Source of the DNA: Synchiropus splendidus
Taxonomy: Eukaryota > Chordata > Actinopteri > Syngnathiformes > Callionymidae
Direction: 5' to 3'
Assembly (NCBI RefSeq): GCF_027744825.2
Contig: NC_071335.1
Span: 15,442,501-15,506,500, forward strand
Length of the DNA: 64,000 nt
The notes beneath the pieces are model-generated. The model did not search any database. It was not told the origin of the DNA and was given only the letters and a program-made list of their open reading frames with translations. Of the stretch, positions 38,881 through 49,343 are shown piece after piece; position 1 is the stretch's first letter, and every line of letters begins with the position of its first letter. The position numbers were made by a program, and so were the translations under genes.

Positions 38881-40386
38881 CGTTCCAGGAGCTCTTAAGT
38901 TGTTAGTGCAAAGTTGAGGGTTACTTAAAATAAATTGGTATGATCTCTTTCTATAGTATTTCAGACCTTTCATTACTTCCCACTCTGGCTAGGGAATGTC
39001 TAGCGGTTTATTGACTACTTACAGCTTTGGCGGGGAGAATGCATGACAAAACCATATGAAGTTTTTTTCCCAATAAATTAATGACACTGTAATAAAACCT
39101 CTCTTTACGGCAACAAGTCACTCACATTTGCATTGTACTTAGTATGGATAAACAGAGTTAAGATCATCATATAAGAAATGTATCAAATATTCACATTATT
39201 CTCTTGGGCTGAGGTGAAGGGGGTGGGGGAGGGGGGTGTATACAAATCTGTGTCTGGCCAACAGAAGCGGAAGATTCTGGCCCACCATGCCCTGATGGAA
39301 AGAGCTGGTAAACTAGAAAGGAAGTGCTTAGCCCTGCAGCCAGACTTGGGCAGAGTTTGGTTTTACAAGTGGAGGTGCTGGTGGTCGTGGGGGCTGCTGG
39401 TGCAGATGAGGGAGGTATGAGGGGTGTCAAGTCCTGGCATGTGGACCAGTTTCAGTTTACCAGCTGCTGAGTCCAGCAGTGAAACCAGACACAGTTGAAC
39501 ACTAACTCAACATCTGTGTCCTGTTAGCAAACCGCGCGTCAGACACAGCGCTGGAAACATGAAAAGAACAAGGCTTTACATTCCACCTGCAGTAGCATCC
39601 CAGCAATGAAGAAATGGATAACATGTGCTTCTTATCTCTTAAGTAGAACACCATATAAAATGTGTTTATTGAAAACATATCAACTAGCATGAAGCTAGTA
39701 GCCAACCTTTTAGAACAATAACAGTAGGCTGTTAATGGCGAAGTGTTGAGAAACATTGTTGAAGGCAGCAGGTTTATCTTTAGCGCCCTCCCGTCAAGGT
39801 CACGTTTGAATGTTTGGTTTTAGTCACCAATATGTGGGAGACCAGCAACAACACACACTGACGACTCTAGCCTCAGTATGACAACAAGCAAACACCAAAG
39901 TCAGCTTCCAACTTTTCACTCCGCAGGTCATTTGATGATGTCAGTTGCTGCTCCTCGGAATCAGAACTCTCAAATCGACGAGTATGTTAAAGCGTTACCA
40001 GTGATTTGTCTTGTAGAAAATGGGCCAACTGGTCAGAAAAGATTAAAGCTTGTGTGTGTCGTTCACACAAGCTTCACGCCAAAGTGGATCAAAGTTGGAC
40101 AAACCGTTCTTAAAAACTGGCTTTGCTTCTTGATAAGGACTGCAGGTGTGTCACATTCATTCCAAAATGGAAAACACACTACAAGTCAGATTTTTTTTTA
40201 TATATTGACAGAAACACAAGTGTAAATAGGATGTAATATTAGCCTTCCTTTTGATTATTCAAGGCTAATTCCAGCTCTACACAGCTTCAAAATTCAATCC
40301 CAAAACTGCATCAGAACACAAGAAATACACTTATTTTTCTCCTGGTTGCACAGAAACACACCCATTTGTATGAGATTAAATCAAAT
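38881..40386. other. Intergenic, no gene recognised
   Basis: I saw no gene or clear repeat in this stretch. Confidence 0.5.
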
Positions 40387-40434
40387 TTTTGCTGGGCCAT
40401 ATTTGGCCCCCAAGTCATGAGTTTGACACCTAAC
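40387..40434 (-). mobile_element. hAT-like terminus fragment
   Basis: The sequence tgctgggccatatttggccc then ccaagtcatgagtttgacac is the complement of the GTGTCAAACTC...GGCCAAATATGGCCC terminus. Confidence 0.55.
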
Positions 40435-40959
40435 TGAACTAAGGAGCTGCTCAGAGCCCCATTACCACTGGGGGGCCCCAAACTCGAATTGGCTAAACTG
40501 CACGATGTAACAGATTGTTTCAAACCGACGACACTCAGTTTTAAAACAATCGAGACACGTAGGGAAGTGAGATGTCTTGATCCCTCAGGAGGAGAATCTC
40601 GATCTTATGATCACCAATAACAGCAGCATCAGTAGTTTGAGTCCTGCTTGGAGGCACCTGGATCCTTTCCATGTGAAGCTGCTCCTCCCCGTGCTTGTTG
40701 GTTTACCCCCCACTGCATGTGGCTTCCTCTGGCCCCGGGACAAGCATCCCCACGAATGATACAAAGGAATGAATCATGGTCACAAATCTCAGTCCTCACC
40801 TGGTGATGGGAAGATCTAGTTTCATCACCTGCTGTTCTGCGGCTCATTCTAAACACAACGTGTGGACTGTTTTATAAAGCTTCAGGAGGAGGTTCCTGTC
40901 AGTCTCCTCTGTGTGAGAGTGTGTGGCAGATGGCAGGAGGAGTCAAAGGGTGTTGGAAG
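40435..40959. other. cxcl12 upstream flank
   Basis: I saw no repeat or coding region in this stretch. TTTATAAA lies at 40871-40878. Confidence 0.45.
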
Positions 40960-41279
40960 ACAAAGAAAATGAGAGGATTAAACGAAGGAAAAGACTAATG
41001 AGTGAGAGATCATTGCAGAGAATTCCCCTCAGACTTTCTCTCTTGATTCTCAGCCAGCACATTTGCAATTGAGAAAGTCTGCCTGGCTGACTGGCCTCCT
41101 CTCCCTCCTCCCCTTCCTCCTGAGAAAGTGGGACTCCCAGCCTCCCTCCTCACTCTCTCTCTCTCTCTCGCTCTCGCTCATGTGAAGGTTTAACAGGAGG
41201 CAGAGCGGAGGTGGCGCTCACAGTCGAGCCCTGGATTGTAGCAGAGACAGCAGCCGTGCTGAAGCCCACCACCACCACC
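40960..41279 (+). promoter_or_regulatory. Putative cxcl12 proximal promoter and 5'UTR
   Basis: The 320 bp before the ATG end in a polypyrimidine/CT tract (41091-41180, with a (CT)8 run near 41153-41168) and then about 95 bp of G+C-richer leader. No TATA box is obvious close to this tract; a TTTATAAA lies at 40871-40878, about 400 bp from the ATG. The transcription start is not visible in sequence, so the promoter/leader boundary is inferred. An ATG immediately followed by TGA lies at 41180-41185. Confidence 0.4.
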
Positions 41280-41346
41280 ATGGACGCCAAACTGCTGGTG
41301 CTGATGGCTCTGCTGGCTGTGCTCACACACGCACCCACATCTGAGG
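41280..41346 (+). CDS. cxcl12: cxcl12 coding exon 1 (signal peptide)
   Basis: It begins at the ATG in ACCACCATGG and encodes MDAKLLVLMALLAVLTHAP plus TSE and the first base of an Ala codon. The donor GTGAGT begins at 41347. The split codon joins the G of exon 1 to CA at 43042, giving Ala and then the Lys-Pro of the mature N terminus. The open frame continues into intron 1 to 41537, but that extension has no chemokine similarity and is read-through. Confidence 0.95.
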
Positions 41347-44300
41347 GTGAGTCCGAACTTTCAACACGGATGTTCTTTTATCCAGGTTTTGTGAATGCTG
41401 TCAATGGAAATCTTCCTCCTGGGATCTGTGATGTAAATTCAGATGAAGTAAATAGAATGACACCTGAAAAACATGAAGTTTCATGGAGTTTATGCATCAA
41501 AGCTGCAGAAGGTGTTTGCTTTAACATTTTTAAATAATACAGAGAGAACAATTCTACATTTAAATATACAAGAATGTGTTCTAGGAATACCAATTTAAAC
41601 AATAATCATATTTTAGTATTAATTTTATCCAACTAAATTTACTTTTCAACATCCTTCAAACTCCAAATCTCATGACTCCCGGCGTGATTTGGATCCAGCT
41701 TTTGCTATAACACATTTTTGCGACTTTTATTATTGTTTTTAATGCGGTTATTAACTGAACCATACAAGGTACAAATGTGTGTATTTTGATTAGTAATAAT
41801 ATATGAAAGTATGTATATGATTTTCCAATTTTGTTATTGTACTCTTTAAAATAAATTATACAAATAAGTCATGGTAATATTTGAACATTTTTATCAACTG
41901 TGATGCATCATAAATCTGTTAAAATAAACATATTTGAATACATATGTATATATGTGTGGAGAGGTTATTTGTGTAAAGTGCTGTTGCCAGAGTGACCCCT
42001 CAATATGTTCTCCGTCGAGTACAAGCCGAGCCGCTCTGCCCCGTGCTGAGCAGCCAGCGCGACCTCTGACGGCTTTATAAAGTTTGGTGCGAGTGTGTTT
42101 GCCTTTCCCTTTGCTTTCTTTTAATTACTTTGTAATGAGGGCTAAACAAAGTGCCGGTGATAGCGCTGGATGCTCGGAGCCCCGGCGCTGCCTGCTGAAT
42201 AATGATCCGGCCTAGTTTGCATGAGAAAAGCCGCCTGGATGGGTGAGAATCATTAGTCTGATATTAGCTGGGGTTCAGCCATTTGTGACTCGACCTTTTG
42301 GCGCTGGATTAAAAAGATGCTTATCAGCGATCGGACCATCAGCGGCTCAGTCAGGACGGAAGTCGATGGACCGGGGAAATGATGTATTAAAGTTATTTTT
42401 TTAAGCTTGAAGTGATTGCCCCTGACAACAGCAACAGAACCTCATAAAAGAGCACGTTTCCGCAACATTTTGTGGAAACAGTTTCTAATGTTGAGTATTA
42501 AATCCTGAGTGACTTGTGCGAGGCGCCAGTTGAAGCTAAATATTTACAGTTCTACATCATTACACAACAAAAAGAGAGAAATGCCTGGGGTTTTCAAGCG
42601 ACACTCCCTGTGCATCTGGGGTCCTCTGATCCCCCGAAACCTCGGCAGGGGAACGAGGGCGACTTGTAATCATTTTAAGAATGCACTTGAGGTGACTTTC
42701 ACGGAGAATGTTGGCTGATCTGAGCGCTCTTTCATGGAAGAGGGGAACATGCATGTTGGGGAGCCCTCGTGATGTTAGAGAGGTCTGTTTGAAATGTTGG
42801 CGAGCTGTAAGCAAAACTTCTGTCTAATCTCTTTTTAATGAGTTTCTTTATAGCTACATTCCCTCGACAGAAGAAGATAAAATCGGACCATGAATTATGT
42901 CTGTAAATGTTTAGACTCATGTGCTAAATGTATTTCATAAAATCATACAGTTGTTTATTTAAATACAGTGAAAAAAAGCTTCAGCTATTTTAATAAAGTT
43001 CCTGTATTTTGAATATTATTCATATTTTCTTTTATTTGCAGCAAAGCCCATCAGTCTGGTGGAGCGCTGCTGGTGTCGCTCCACTCTCAACACGGTTCCG
43101 CAGAGGTCCATCAAAGAGCTCAAGTTCCTCCACACGCCCAACTGCCCCTTCCAAGTCATGTGAGTACACCTTTTAAAAACACCTTTTAAAGACTTACGTA
43201 CAGACTTACGACTGAAGATGGATTCATGAAACACAGTGGAGGAGTCTGATTTTCAAGAGCCTATTTCCATGTGATGAGTTCATCTACAGCACAACAAAGG
43301 TCTTTGTGGTGGCGTTTCTGAAGAAGCCAGTGGAGGGAACAATACTGGCGACTATCTGAGCTCCCTCAGTACAGCTATATTGAGCTTAAATCTGATTTAG
43401 TGAAGGCTTTTTTCATTTATATTTAAGGGTTGTTGTGCAAGCCTCCGTTTCTATGTTCCATCCACGAGATCATTGAAACAGAAAAGGCTGTTCTCTTTCC
43501 ACAAGTTGATCAAGTGGAGGAGAAGAATCGAATGCAGCTGCAGCGTGTGGTTAAACAGCAATTTGATGAAATTGTTTTCCTGCTGATTTGATGTTGTTCT
43601 TGGAAATGTTGATCTTTAATTTAGATTCAGCGCATTTAAATGCAAGTCAGAAGTGAGAAGCTGTTTCCCTCCAAGGTTTGTGTCCTACTGCGAAGGGTGC
43701 TAGTCCACACTCTGCTTATCCTCTTGTATATCTCACATTCTGTCACATTTTATTTCTTAAAAAAAAGGAATAGAAACGTCTCTCTCTCTGATGATATGAA
43801 GCGATAAATAAGGGTCAGAGGGACGGAGAGTTTGTTTCTCTTCGTCTTTGTTTTCTTAGTTCTGACTTGCAGCACTGATTGTGATGTCAGCGGTCTGGAA
43901 CATATTAGCTAAATGACCAGGCTTATTTGTTTGCTGTCGAAAAAGACTGTAAGGAATTTGTCAAAGATTTCGCCGTGATTGATGGACAGAGCAGCGAAAG
44001 GTCAAAAGAGGGCGCCGACCCGGTCTTTAACTCTCGCTTCCTTGGTCCGAAAAAACGCCAGGGGAGTGCAGAAGTCATTTATGGAAGGAGCAGCTGAGCA
44101 GCAGGAGAGAAACGCTGTGATATCTCTGCTGCCACAGATGAAAGAACAGCAGTAACACTATCCTCCTCTTCCCCCGACACTGTCCCACCGTCATCCCCCC
44201 CATCGTCCCCGCATGCTGTTGGTATTAACTTGCTGTGAAGTAATTACTACCTGCTGCTTGTGGAACTTTCAAATTCCAGCCATGTCAATTAGGGTTCCAG

Positions 44301-47300
44301 CTTTCCGTCGGCCATCCAGACGGGCAGACAGATAAACAGGATGAAGGGGGACACTTCAAAAAACAGAAGGGAGCGGATGAGCTGGCGAGTCCTGTTAAAA
44401 TAGAAGATAAAGGGAGGCTAAGATGAGGACACTTCATGGGGGGAACGTAAACACGGGTCCAATTACGGAGTCGTTTTTTGGATGGATTCCGCGCGGAACA
44501 AGTGAAGCAGAGGAGTGAGATGAAGGAGTGGTAGAGAGGGAGCTGTGTTTAATTTGCAGCGCTGTGTGATGGAGGGAGGAGAGCGACTAGAGGTGCTACG
44601 GCTCTAAGTTGTTAACTCTCACACATGACCTTTTGCCACCGAGGTGCGAGGTACACATGTTTCGGAGGGGCCAGACCTCACAGGCTGCCTCCCGTTCTCC
44701 CTGCTGATGCCTCCAAAAACTCGCAGCGCCGCATCGGTTCAGTGCCTCTTATAAATATTTGCTCCGGCTGTCCGTCATCACGCCACACATCACTGACACG
44801 AACACGAAAATAACTGATAATCGCAGACATCCATCACAGGTCTTCGGGGAATAAATAAAATAATGCTGTCAATGTGTGTCCACTTAAAAGTGTATTCATC
44901 GAAGAGACATAATCGTGTGTCAAAGTCAAGGCCTGTGGGCAAGATCCGCCCAGTTTAATCCTACTGTGTGGCCGGTGAGAGCGTAGAACAGGGGTGGGCA
45001 CTTTCCCAAAGGCCCTCATTCTTTCCTGTGACCAACAACAGGGGCAACAAGGTAGCGTGGCAGAAGAGAAAGAATCTTAAATGAAACAAACATTTTGTGA
45101 GCAGCTTTTTTCTCGCGGTCTGAACCCAAACCCTCTGAACAACAGGGCTAATATATGGATTATTACAGGCGTCACGCTGTCAAAATATTGAGACTCATCA
45201 CATCAAACTGATGGCGTTTTATTTACCTTAAAGCGCTCAAAATGTGCTGTTCACAAACATGTGTCCCCAACAGAGTTTCATGAGTCAGTCTCCATGCTGG
45301 ACCCCGTTTCCAGAACTAGTCTAGAAGTGATCTGAGAAGCCGGGTGCACCACTGACCTTGCTACAGCACCACTGCACCCACGGCTTGTACACCAGTGCGG
45401 CTCATGTATGAACAAGATCTATTTTCCGTCTTAAATTTAGTGGCTGCGGCTAATATACAAGTCTGAAATTGACAGTATTATAAAAGGGGGAAAGTGTAAT
45501 TGCGCCTTTCCATTATGCTATATATTATTTATTTCCTGAAAATCTAAATCATAAATAAAGTAAGAACTTTTCAAATGGTGAATAACTTAAATATTATTAA
45601 TATTTTCTTCTATATCTTTTATTTTCAGGACCAAAAAAATATTGTTAATATTCACATCTATTTCAGAAGGAAAATAGGAATATAAACTTCTGAAAAAGAA
45701 AAAGATAAGTAATGAGTTGTATTAAAAACTCTAATCATAGTACTTTTGCTCTGACCTCGTGAGGGCCACATAAATACAGGCGAAGGACTACATGCGGCCC
45801 CTGGGCCGTACATTGCCCACCTCTGGTATGGAATTTGGTTTAAATCAAATTCTAGCAGACCACAAGACAGATAGCTGGCAACATATGGTTGAAATTTCTG
45901 TTCATTCTTTCGGCTTTTTTGCTGGAGCAGCCCACGGGGTCGGTGCTATGTTCCACAGTGTCATCCATCAGAAACTCAGAGCAGAGCGAGTGCTAACCCA
46001 CCAAGAAAGATGGCTACTGATATGCCCTTGTTTTGCGACGGCACCTGTTTGGTTTTCCGGGAACTTGCAGGAGACGGTGCTGCAGGACCAGATGTTGAGG
46101 AAAAAAATAAACATGCTATTCCCAGAGTACCTTAATGTAAGTGGTACAGTCAGAACAGACAATTCCAAAATCGATAAGCTGTTTTGGAAACGCTCCTGTA
46201 CCTGTGAGCTAAGCCATGTTAGCATTCGATGACTATCCAAGCCTGGAATTTGCAGAGCACGTTCTTACGCCCATCACTTCGCTTCACCCACACTGCGTTC
46301 AGAAGTGAGGCACCGTCCCACAGCACACACTCAATGAAGAAAAGGAAGTATTTAGTTTGATTATAAAACAATCACGACAGCAGCGTCCGATAGATTATAA
46401 CCAGCTCAGCTTGATCACTTTTTTCTTCAACAAACTCTGCCTCTGACGGTTCCCAGCCGGCGGCAGGGTGACAGTTTGTTATGCGCAGTAATCCTCCGGG
46501 GTTAGTGTTCGGAGATTTATGGGTCTTAGCCGAGGTGATTCTGAGCTCAGCTCTTTCAGCCACATCCGATTTTTATCCGAACTTCACTTTTATTTCACAT
46601 TTGACTCGTGGTTGGACTCAAGAAAGTGAGGACCGTTCTTCTGCTTAATAGCAAACACATGCCTTTGATGAGTTCACCGAAATATACTGGAGTTTCTTCA
46701 GCACTGGTCTGTGTAGTGGCATGGTTCTGTGGTGCCGAATGTCTTGGACAGTAGGAGAACCCACATTTTACACATAGAATTACAGATTTGTTCCGTTCTG
46801 AAAGGTGAAATGTGAGGCTGTTTTCAGTCAGGGTTGTGTTTCTGAAGCTCCTTCATTTGAAAGTTGAGTTTTCACTAACAATAACAGAGGGGAGGGTGCA
46901 AATTTACCACCCGCCTCTATGTTTTATGACGACCCTGGTGAGTCGGTTTGTGCTTTACGATACCCGATATTCGTGCGTGTATCAACTGATGAGACTCACT
47001 ATGGCCAGATGTCTGGCAGCGAAGCAGCTAGAGAGGTGAAACATCCTCCAGAGCAGGCTCTTGATCATGATTTACACCACATGAGTCTGGATTTGACTCA
47101 AAGATGTCGCTTCTTCAACATCTTTCCTGCGTAAGCTTCAGGTTTCTCCGTGCAGATAAAGGACGGTCGAGTAGAAAAGTGGCTTGTAAAACAGGATCAG
47201 CTATTTTTTTGTTGACTCTGAGATCATAGGCAGGACATTTCTGTCGTCTGATCTTATTCTTTTGTGCTCCGCAGTGCCAAACTGAAGAGCAACAGAGAAG

Positions 47301-49233
47301 TCTGCATCAACCCTGAGACCAAGTGGCTGCAGCAGTATCTGAAGAACGCCATTAACAAGTAAGACCCTCGCGGAAATAACGCAGCACTTCAGAGAGCCCG
47401 TGAAGAAAAACAAACCCAAGTTTCACACCGCAGTATCTCAGTTTTATGCCAACGATTACTCTGCGCAGCTGTTGACATGGTTGATGTAAGCGGGTGAGTT
47501 ATTATCTGTGAAATCATTTGCATTGAAGAAGACTCTCGATAAATCTCTGGGCTGCTAGGTTTTCTCATAACCTCCCGTCTGACACAGAGGGAGTCAGTCC
47601 GACCTTAGATTGTGCAGAGACCTTGCAACAGAAAACATAGGAAATAAAGAGCAATTCAGGTGTACGACTCAACGCTTGAATTGAGGCTGAAGCTGACTTG
47701 TTGACAAGATGAACAAGAAAATGTAGCTACTCTAGCCCTTCCTTGTAAAATCTTTGAATTCCATTAGATGTATTCAGGTGTTTTGTATTAAAGATCTGAC
47801 TGAAGCACCATGCCATTGCTGAATACTTGAGGCAGCTCAGAGAGTAGCGCATCCTTGTCCCCTCTGATTTCCTCCCACAACCCCAAAACACACAGGTTAA
47901 TGGATGACCCTCGATTGTAGCGTCGAGACCGTGCGTGAGTGGTCATCTGACTTGGCGCACCGTGAGATGGACTGGCAACCTGTTTCCACCACCTCTTGTC
48001 CTAGGTAGCTGGGACAGTCTCGTGGAAACTATCATGAATGAGATGCCCCTTCGACTCATTATTCATCTCATTTTTGCATAAAAACTGGATAGATATTGCC
48101 GATGCAGTCGAGCAATGATGGATGCATGTTTGTGCGATCAATGTTGAACAGTGCGACACACAACAATGTGAAACTAATAAGAGAGATGGCTAGAAAATGA
48201 CATTAATGAGCTATGTGAATAAAACTTGGCAACAAGGCGAAGGCAAAAAAGGCAAAATACATTTGAAAAAAACAAGATTTTGTAAATATAAGTTTACTTG
48301 TTATTTGTATATTCTTTATTTTAGATAATAAATGACACACTTGTATGGTAAATTTTGATATTAATGACAAACAAAAAAGTAAACTAAACGCTCTGTGAAG
48401 TCAGTTTTTCTCATGGTGCAGCCTTTTTTTTTCTTCCAGTAAAATCCTGCAGAACCTGCGCTGTTAAAATCATGCGCTCATAAAATATTGCCCCAACATG
48501 TCTGGCACTGATTATTAACAGGCAACATGTCTCCTTCATGAAGCACAATATAGTCATTGTTTACAGAGCTGTTCGGCGTGGAACCTTTGAGTAATCGAAG
48601 AGAGGAATATTGATGCAGATGATGTTGTGTGTAGGAAGATCAGAGTGACAGCAGAGGGACGTGTTGTACGCTCAAGGATTTGGGGGAAGTTTCATTGGGC
48701 TGCAGGCGATACGTGGGAACAGGCAGGAGTGTGTGTCAGCGGGAGTGGGTGGGCGCTCAGGACGCAAGGCCTGCATGACCTGAGTTTCCAAAAAAAAGCA
48801 TCAGACTCTGAGGGTTCTTTGCACAAAACCTGAACCCGACACACACACACAAAATATAGGGGGGAAAACACTGTTAAATTAATGTAAAATTGAAAGTTAA
48901 TATTAGAGTTAGAGTACTTCAACATATACTTGATTTAAATGATCAAAAAACAACATGCATATGTGCCAAATCATCAATTGTGACGCGCCATCGATCACTG
49001 GTGACGGCATCCCAGCGTGATGAAGTGAGACGCCGGGTGACGCCCCTCAAATGACAGGCCGTCATTGTTTTTAATTCCCAGTGTGTCGCTCGGAGGAGAC
49101 GTGTCTGCTATGTCATCCACATATTAGTTTTTTGTTAAGGAAATAACACGCCATTTTCCTGTCCTCCCTAATGACCCGTCACTCCATTTCCAGGGTGAAG
49201 AAGTCCCGAAGACGCAACAGCAAGAAGGACTAA
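41280..49233 (+). CDS. cxcl12: Cxcl12 / stromal cell-derived factor 1 (CXC chemokine), complete four-exon gene; probably the cxcl12a paralogue
   Basis: The CDS is join(41280..41346, 43042..43159, 47275..47358, 49194..49233): 309 nt and 102 residues, with GT-AG introns of 1695, 4115 and 1835 bp. It encodes a hydrophobic signal peptide (residues 1-23, ending SEA) and a mature chemokine starting KPISLVERCWC. The four conserved cysteines are precursor residues 32, 34, 57 and 72; the first two form the CXC motif. A helix, WLQQYLKNAINK, leads into a basic tail, VKKSRRRNSKKD. Cxcl12 is a secreted ligand of Cxcr4 and Ackr3 (Cxcr7). It guides germ cells, lateral line, muscle and endothelium, and binds heparan sulphate through basic residues. 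The start ATG has an excellent context (ACCACCATGG) and is the first in-frame ATG. The NPETKWLQQYLKNAINK segment resembles zebrafish Cxcl12a more than Cxcl12b as I remember them. The family call is near certain; the a/b call is only probable. Confidence 0.96.
41347..43041 (+). other. cxcl12 intron 1, with a candidate conserved regulatory block
   Basis: It is a 1695-bp GT-AG intron. The 41.55-41.97 kb part is A+T-rich and featureless. From about 42.03 to 42.36 kb the composition rises in G+C and homeodomain-, FOX- and octamer-like motifs cluster: TAATTA 42122, TAATGA 42133, TAAACA 42143, TTTGCAT 42216, GGATTA 42306 and TTATCA 42321. No repeat family was recognised in that block. Confidence 0.55.
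42030..42360. promoter_or_regulatory. Candidate intronic enhancer in cxcl12 intron 1
   Basis: Homeodomain cores (TAATTA, TAATGA, CATTAG), a FOX/LEF-like TAAACAAAG, an octamer half TTTGCAT, a paired-type GGATTA and a GATA-type TTATCA lie within 330 bp of repeat-free, G+C-richer DNA. Function is inferred only. Confidence 0.3.
43042..43159 (+). CDS. cxcl12: cxcl12 coding exon 2 (CXC motif and first beta strands)
   Basis: A pyrimidine-rich acceptor (ttttatttgcag) precedes it and a GTGAGT donor follows at 43160. It encodes KPISLVERCWCRS, then TLNTVPQRSIKELKFLHTPN and CPFQV. It holds the receptor-activating N terminus, the CXC motif and the third cysteine. The phase-2 split ends AT and joins T at 47275 to make Ile. 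Confidence 0.97.
44914..44988 (+). mobile_element. hAT-like (GTGTCAAA type) left-end fragment in intron 2
   Basis: The sequence cgtgtgtcaaagtcaaggcc then tgtgggcaagatccgccc is followed directly by the inserted element at 44989. Confidence 0.55.
44989..45825 (+). mobile_element. hAT-like (CAGGGGTGGGCA type) non-autonomous element, 837 bp, with a nested MITE
   Basis: The left terminus CAGGGGTGGGCA and the right terminus TGCCCACCTCTG are imperfect 12-bp inverted repeats. The right subterminal part (catgcggcccctgggccgta) is typical of the family. The flanking octamers gcgtagaa and gtatggaa differ only by three transitions, fitting a decayed 8-bp target duplication. Confidence 0.75.
45085..45477 (-). 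mobile_element. TATAAGCCGC-type MITE-like element, copy 2, nested
   Basis: Read on the minus strand it starts TACTGTCAATTTCAGACTTG and contains cttgttcatacatgagccgc, ggtgcagtggtgctgtagc and ggagactgactcatgaaact. This matches copy 1 at 35432-36074. The other end near 45085 is degenerate and imprecise. It lies wholly within the hAT-like element. Confidence 0.75.
47275..47358 (+). CDS. cxcl12: cxcl12 coding exon 3 (fourth cysteine and C-terminal helix)
   Basis: The acceptor is tgctccgcag and the donor gtaagacc begins at 47359. It encodes AKLKSNREVCINPETKW and LQQYLKNAINK. It is in frame with exons 2 and 4, which makes the exon call firm. Compared with mammalian CXCL12 it lacks one residue in the loop before the fourth cysteine, as I recall for the fish proteins. 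Confidence 0.97.
47359..49193 (+). other. cxcl12 intron 3
   Basis: It is an 1835-bp intron carrying one L2/SINE-type tail near 47.86-48.08 kb. The remainder is otherwise featureless A+T-leaning DNA. Its acceptor at 49192-49193 lies in gacccgtcactccatttccag. Confidence 0.8.
47858..48080 (+). repeat. L2/SINE-type tail in cxcl12 intron 3
   Basis: The sequence tttcctcccacaac, acacaggttaatggatgacc, gagatggactggcaacctgt and taggtagctgggacag follows the standard order of the fish L2-mobilised tail. It is 5'-truncated and diverged. Confidence 0.75.
49194..49233 (+). CDS. cxcl12: cxcl12 coding exon 4 (basic C-terminal tail)
   Basis: The acceptor is ccatttccag. The exon completes the Lys codon and adds VKKSRRRNSKKD before TAA at 49231-49233. 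Seven of these twelve residues are Lys or Arg, so the tail should add heparan-sulphate affinity, as the alternative tails of mammalian isoforms do. I saw no further coding exon downstream with chemokine-tail character, but a fifth alternative exon cannot be excluded by reading alone. Confidence 0.9.
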
Positions 49234-49336
49234 TGGCGCCTTCCTGACCTCCACTCTATACCTCCCGATCACTGCTATGGATGTATGTTGACACGCTGTA
49301 TGTAACTGTCCACCTCACCGGGCCGCTTGCAGAACC

Positions 49337-49343
49337 AGCACTT
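49337..49343 (+). promoter_or_regulatory. miR-430/427/302-family seed match AGCACTT in the cxcl12 3'UTR
   Basis: AGCACTT is complementary to bases 2-8 of miR-302/miR-430c-type microRNAs (AAGUGCU). Zebrafish sdf1a (cxcl12a) is a known miR-430 target. A 7-mer can occur by chance, so the functional call is tentative. Confidence 0.4.

Larger units (their letters stand above)
43160..47274 (+). other. cxcl12 intron 2
   Basis: It is the largest intron (4115 bp). It contains unique sequence at 43.2-44.9 kb, a stack of DNA transposons at 44.91-45.83 kb (listed separately), and unique sequence at 45.83-47.27 kb. An open frame of 146 codons at 45792-46232 starts inside the transposon end and matches nothing I recognise. 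Confidence 0.8.

Noticed and set aside
41211..41537. Longer reading frame around cxcl12 exon 1
   Set aside because: The upstream extension starts at GTG, not ATG, and the downstream part reads through a consensus donor into intron 1. The ATG at 41280 with its strong context is the start.
45792..46232. 146-codon open frame in cxcl12 intron 2
   Set aside because: It begins inside the right terminus of the hAT-like element and has no recognisable transposase or host domain.
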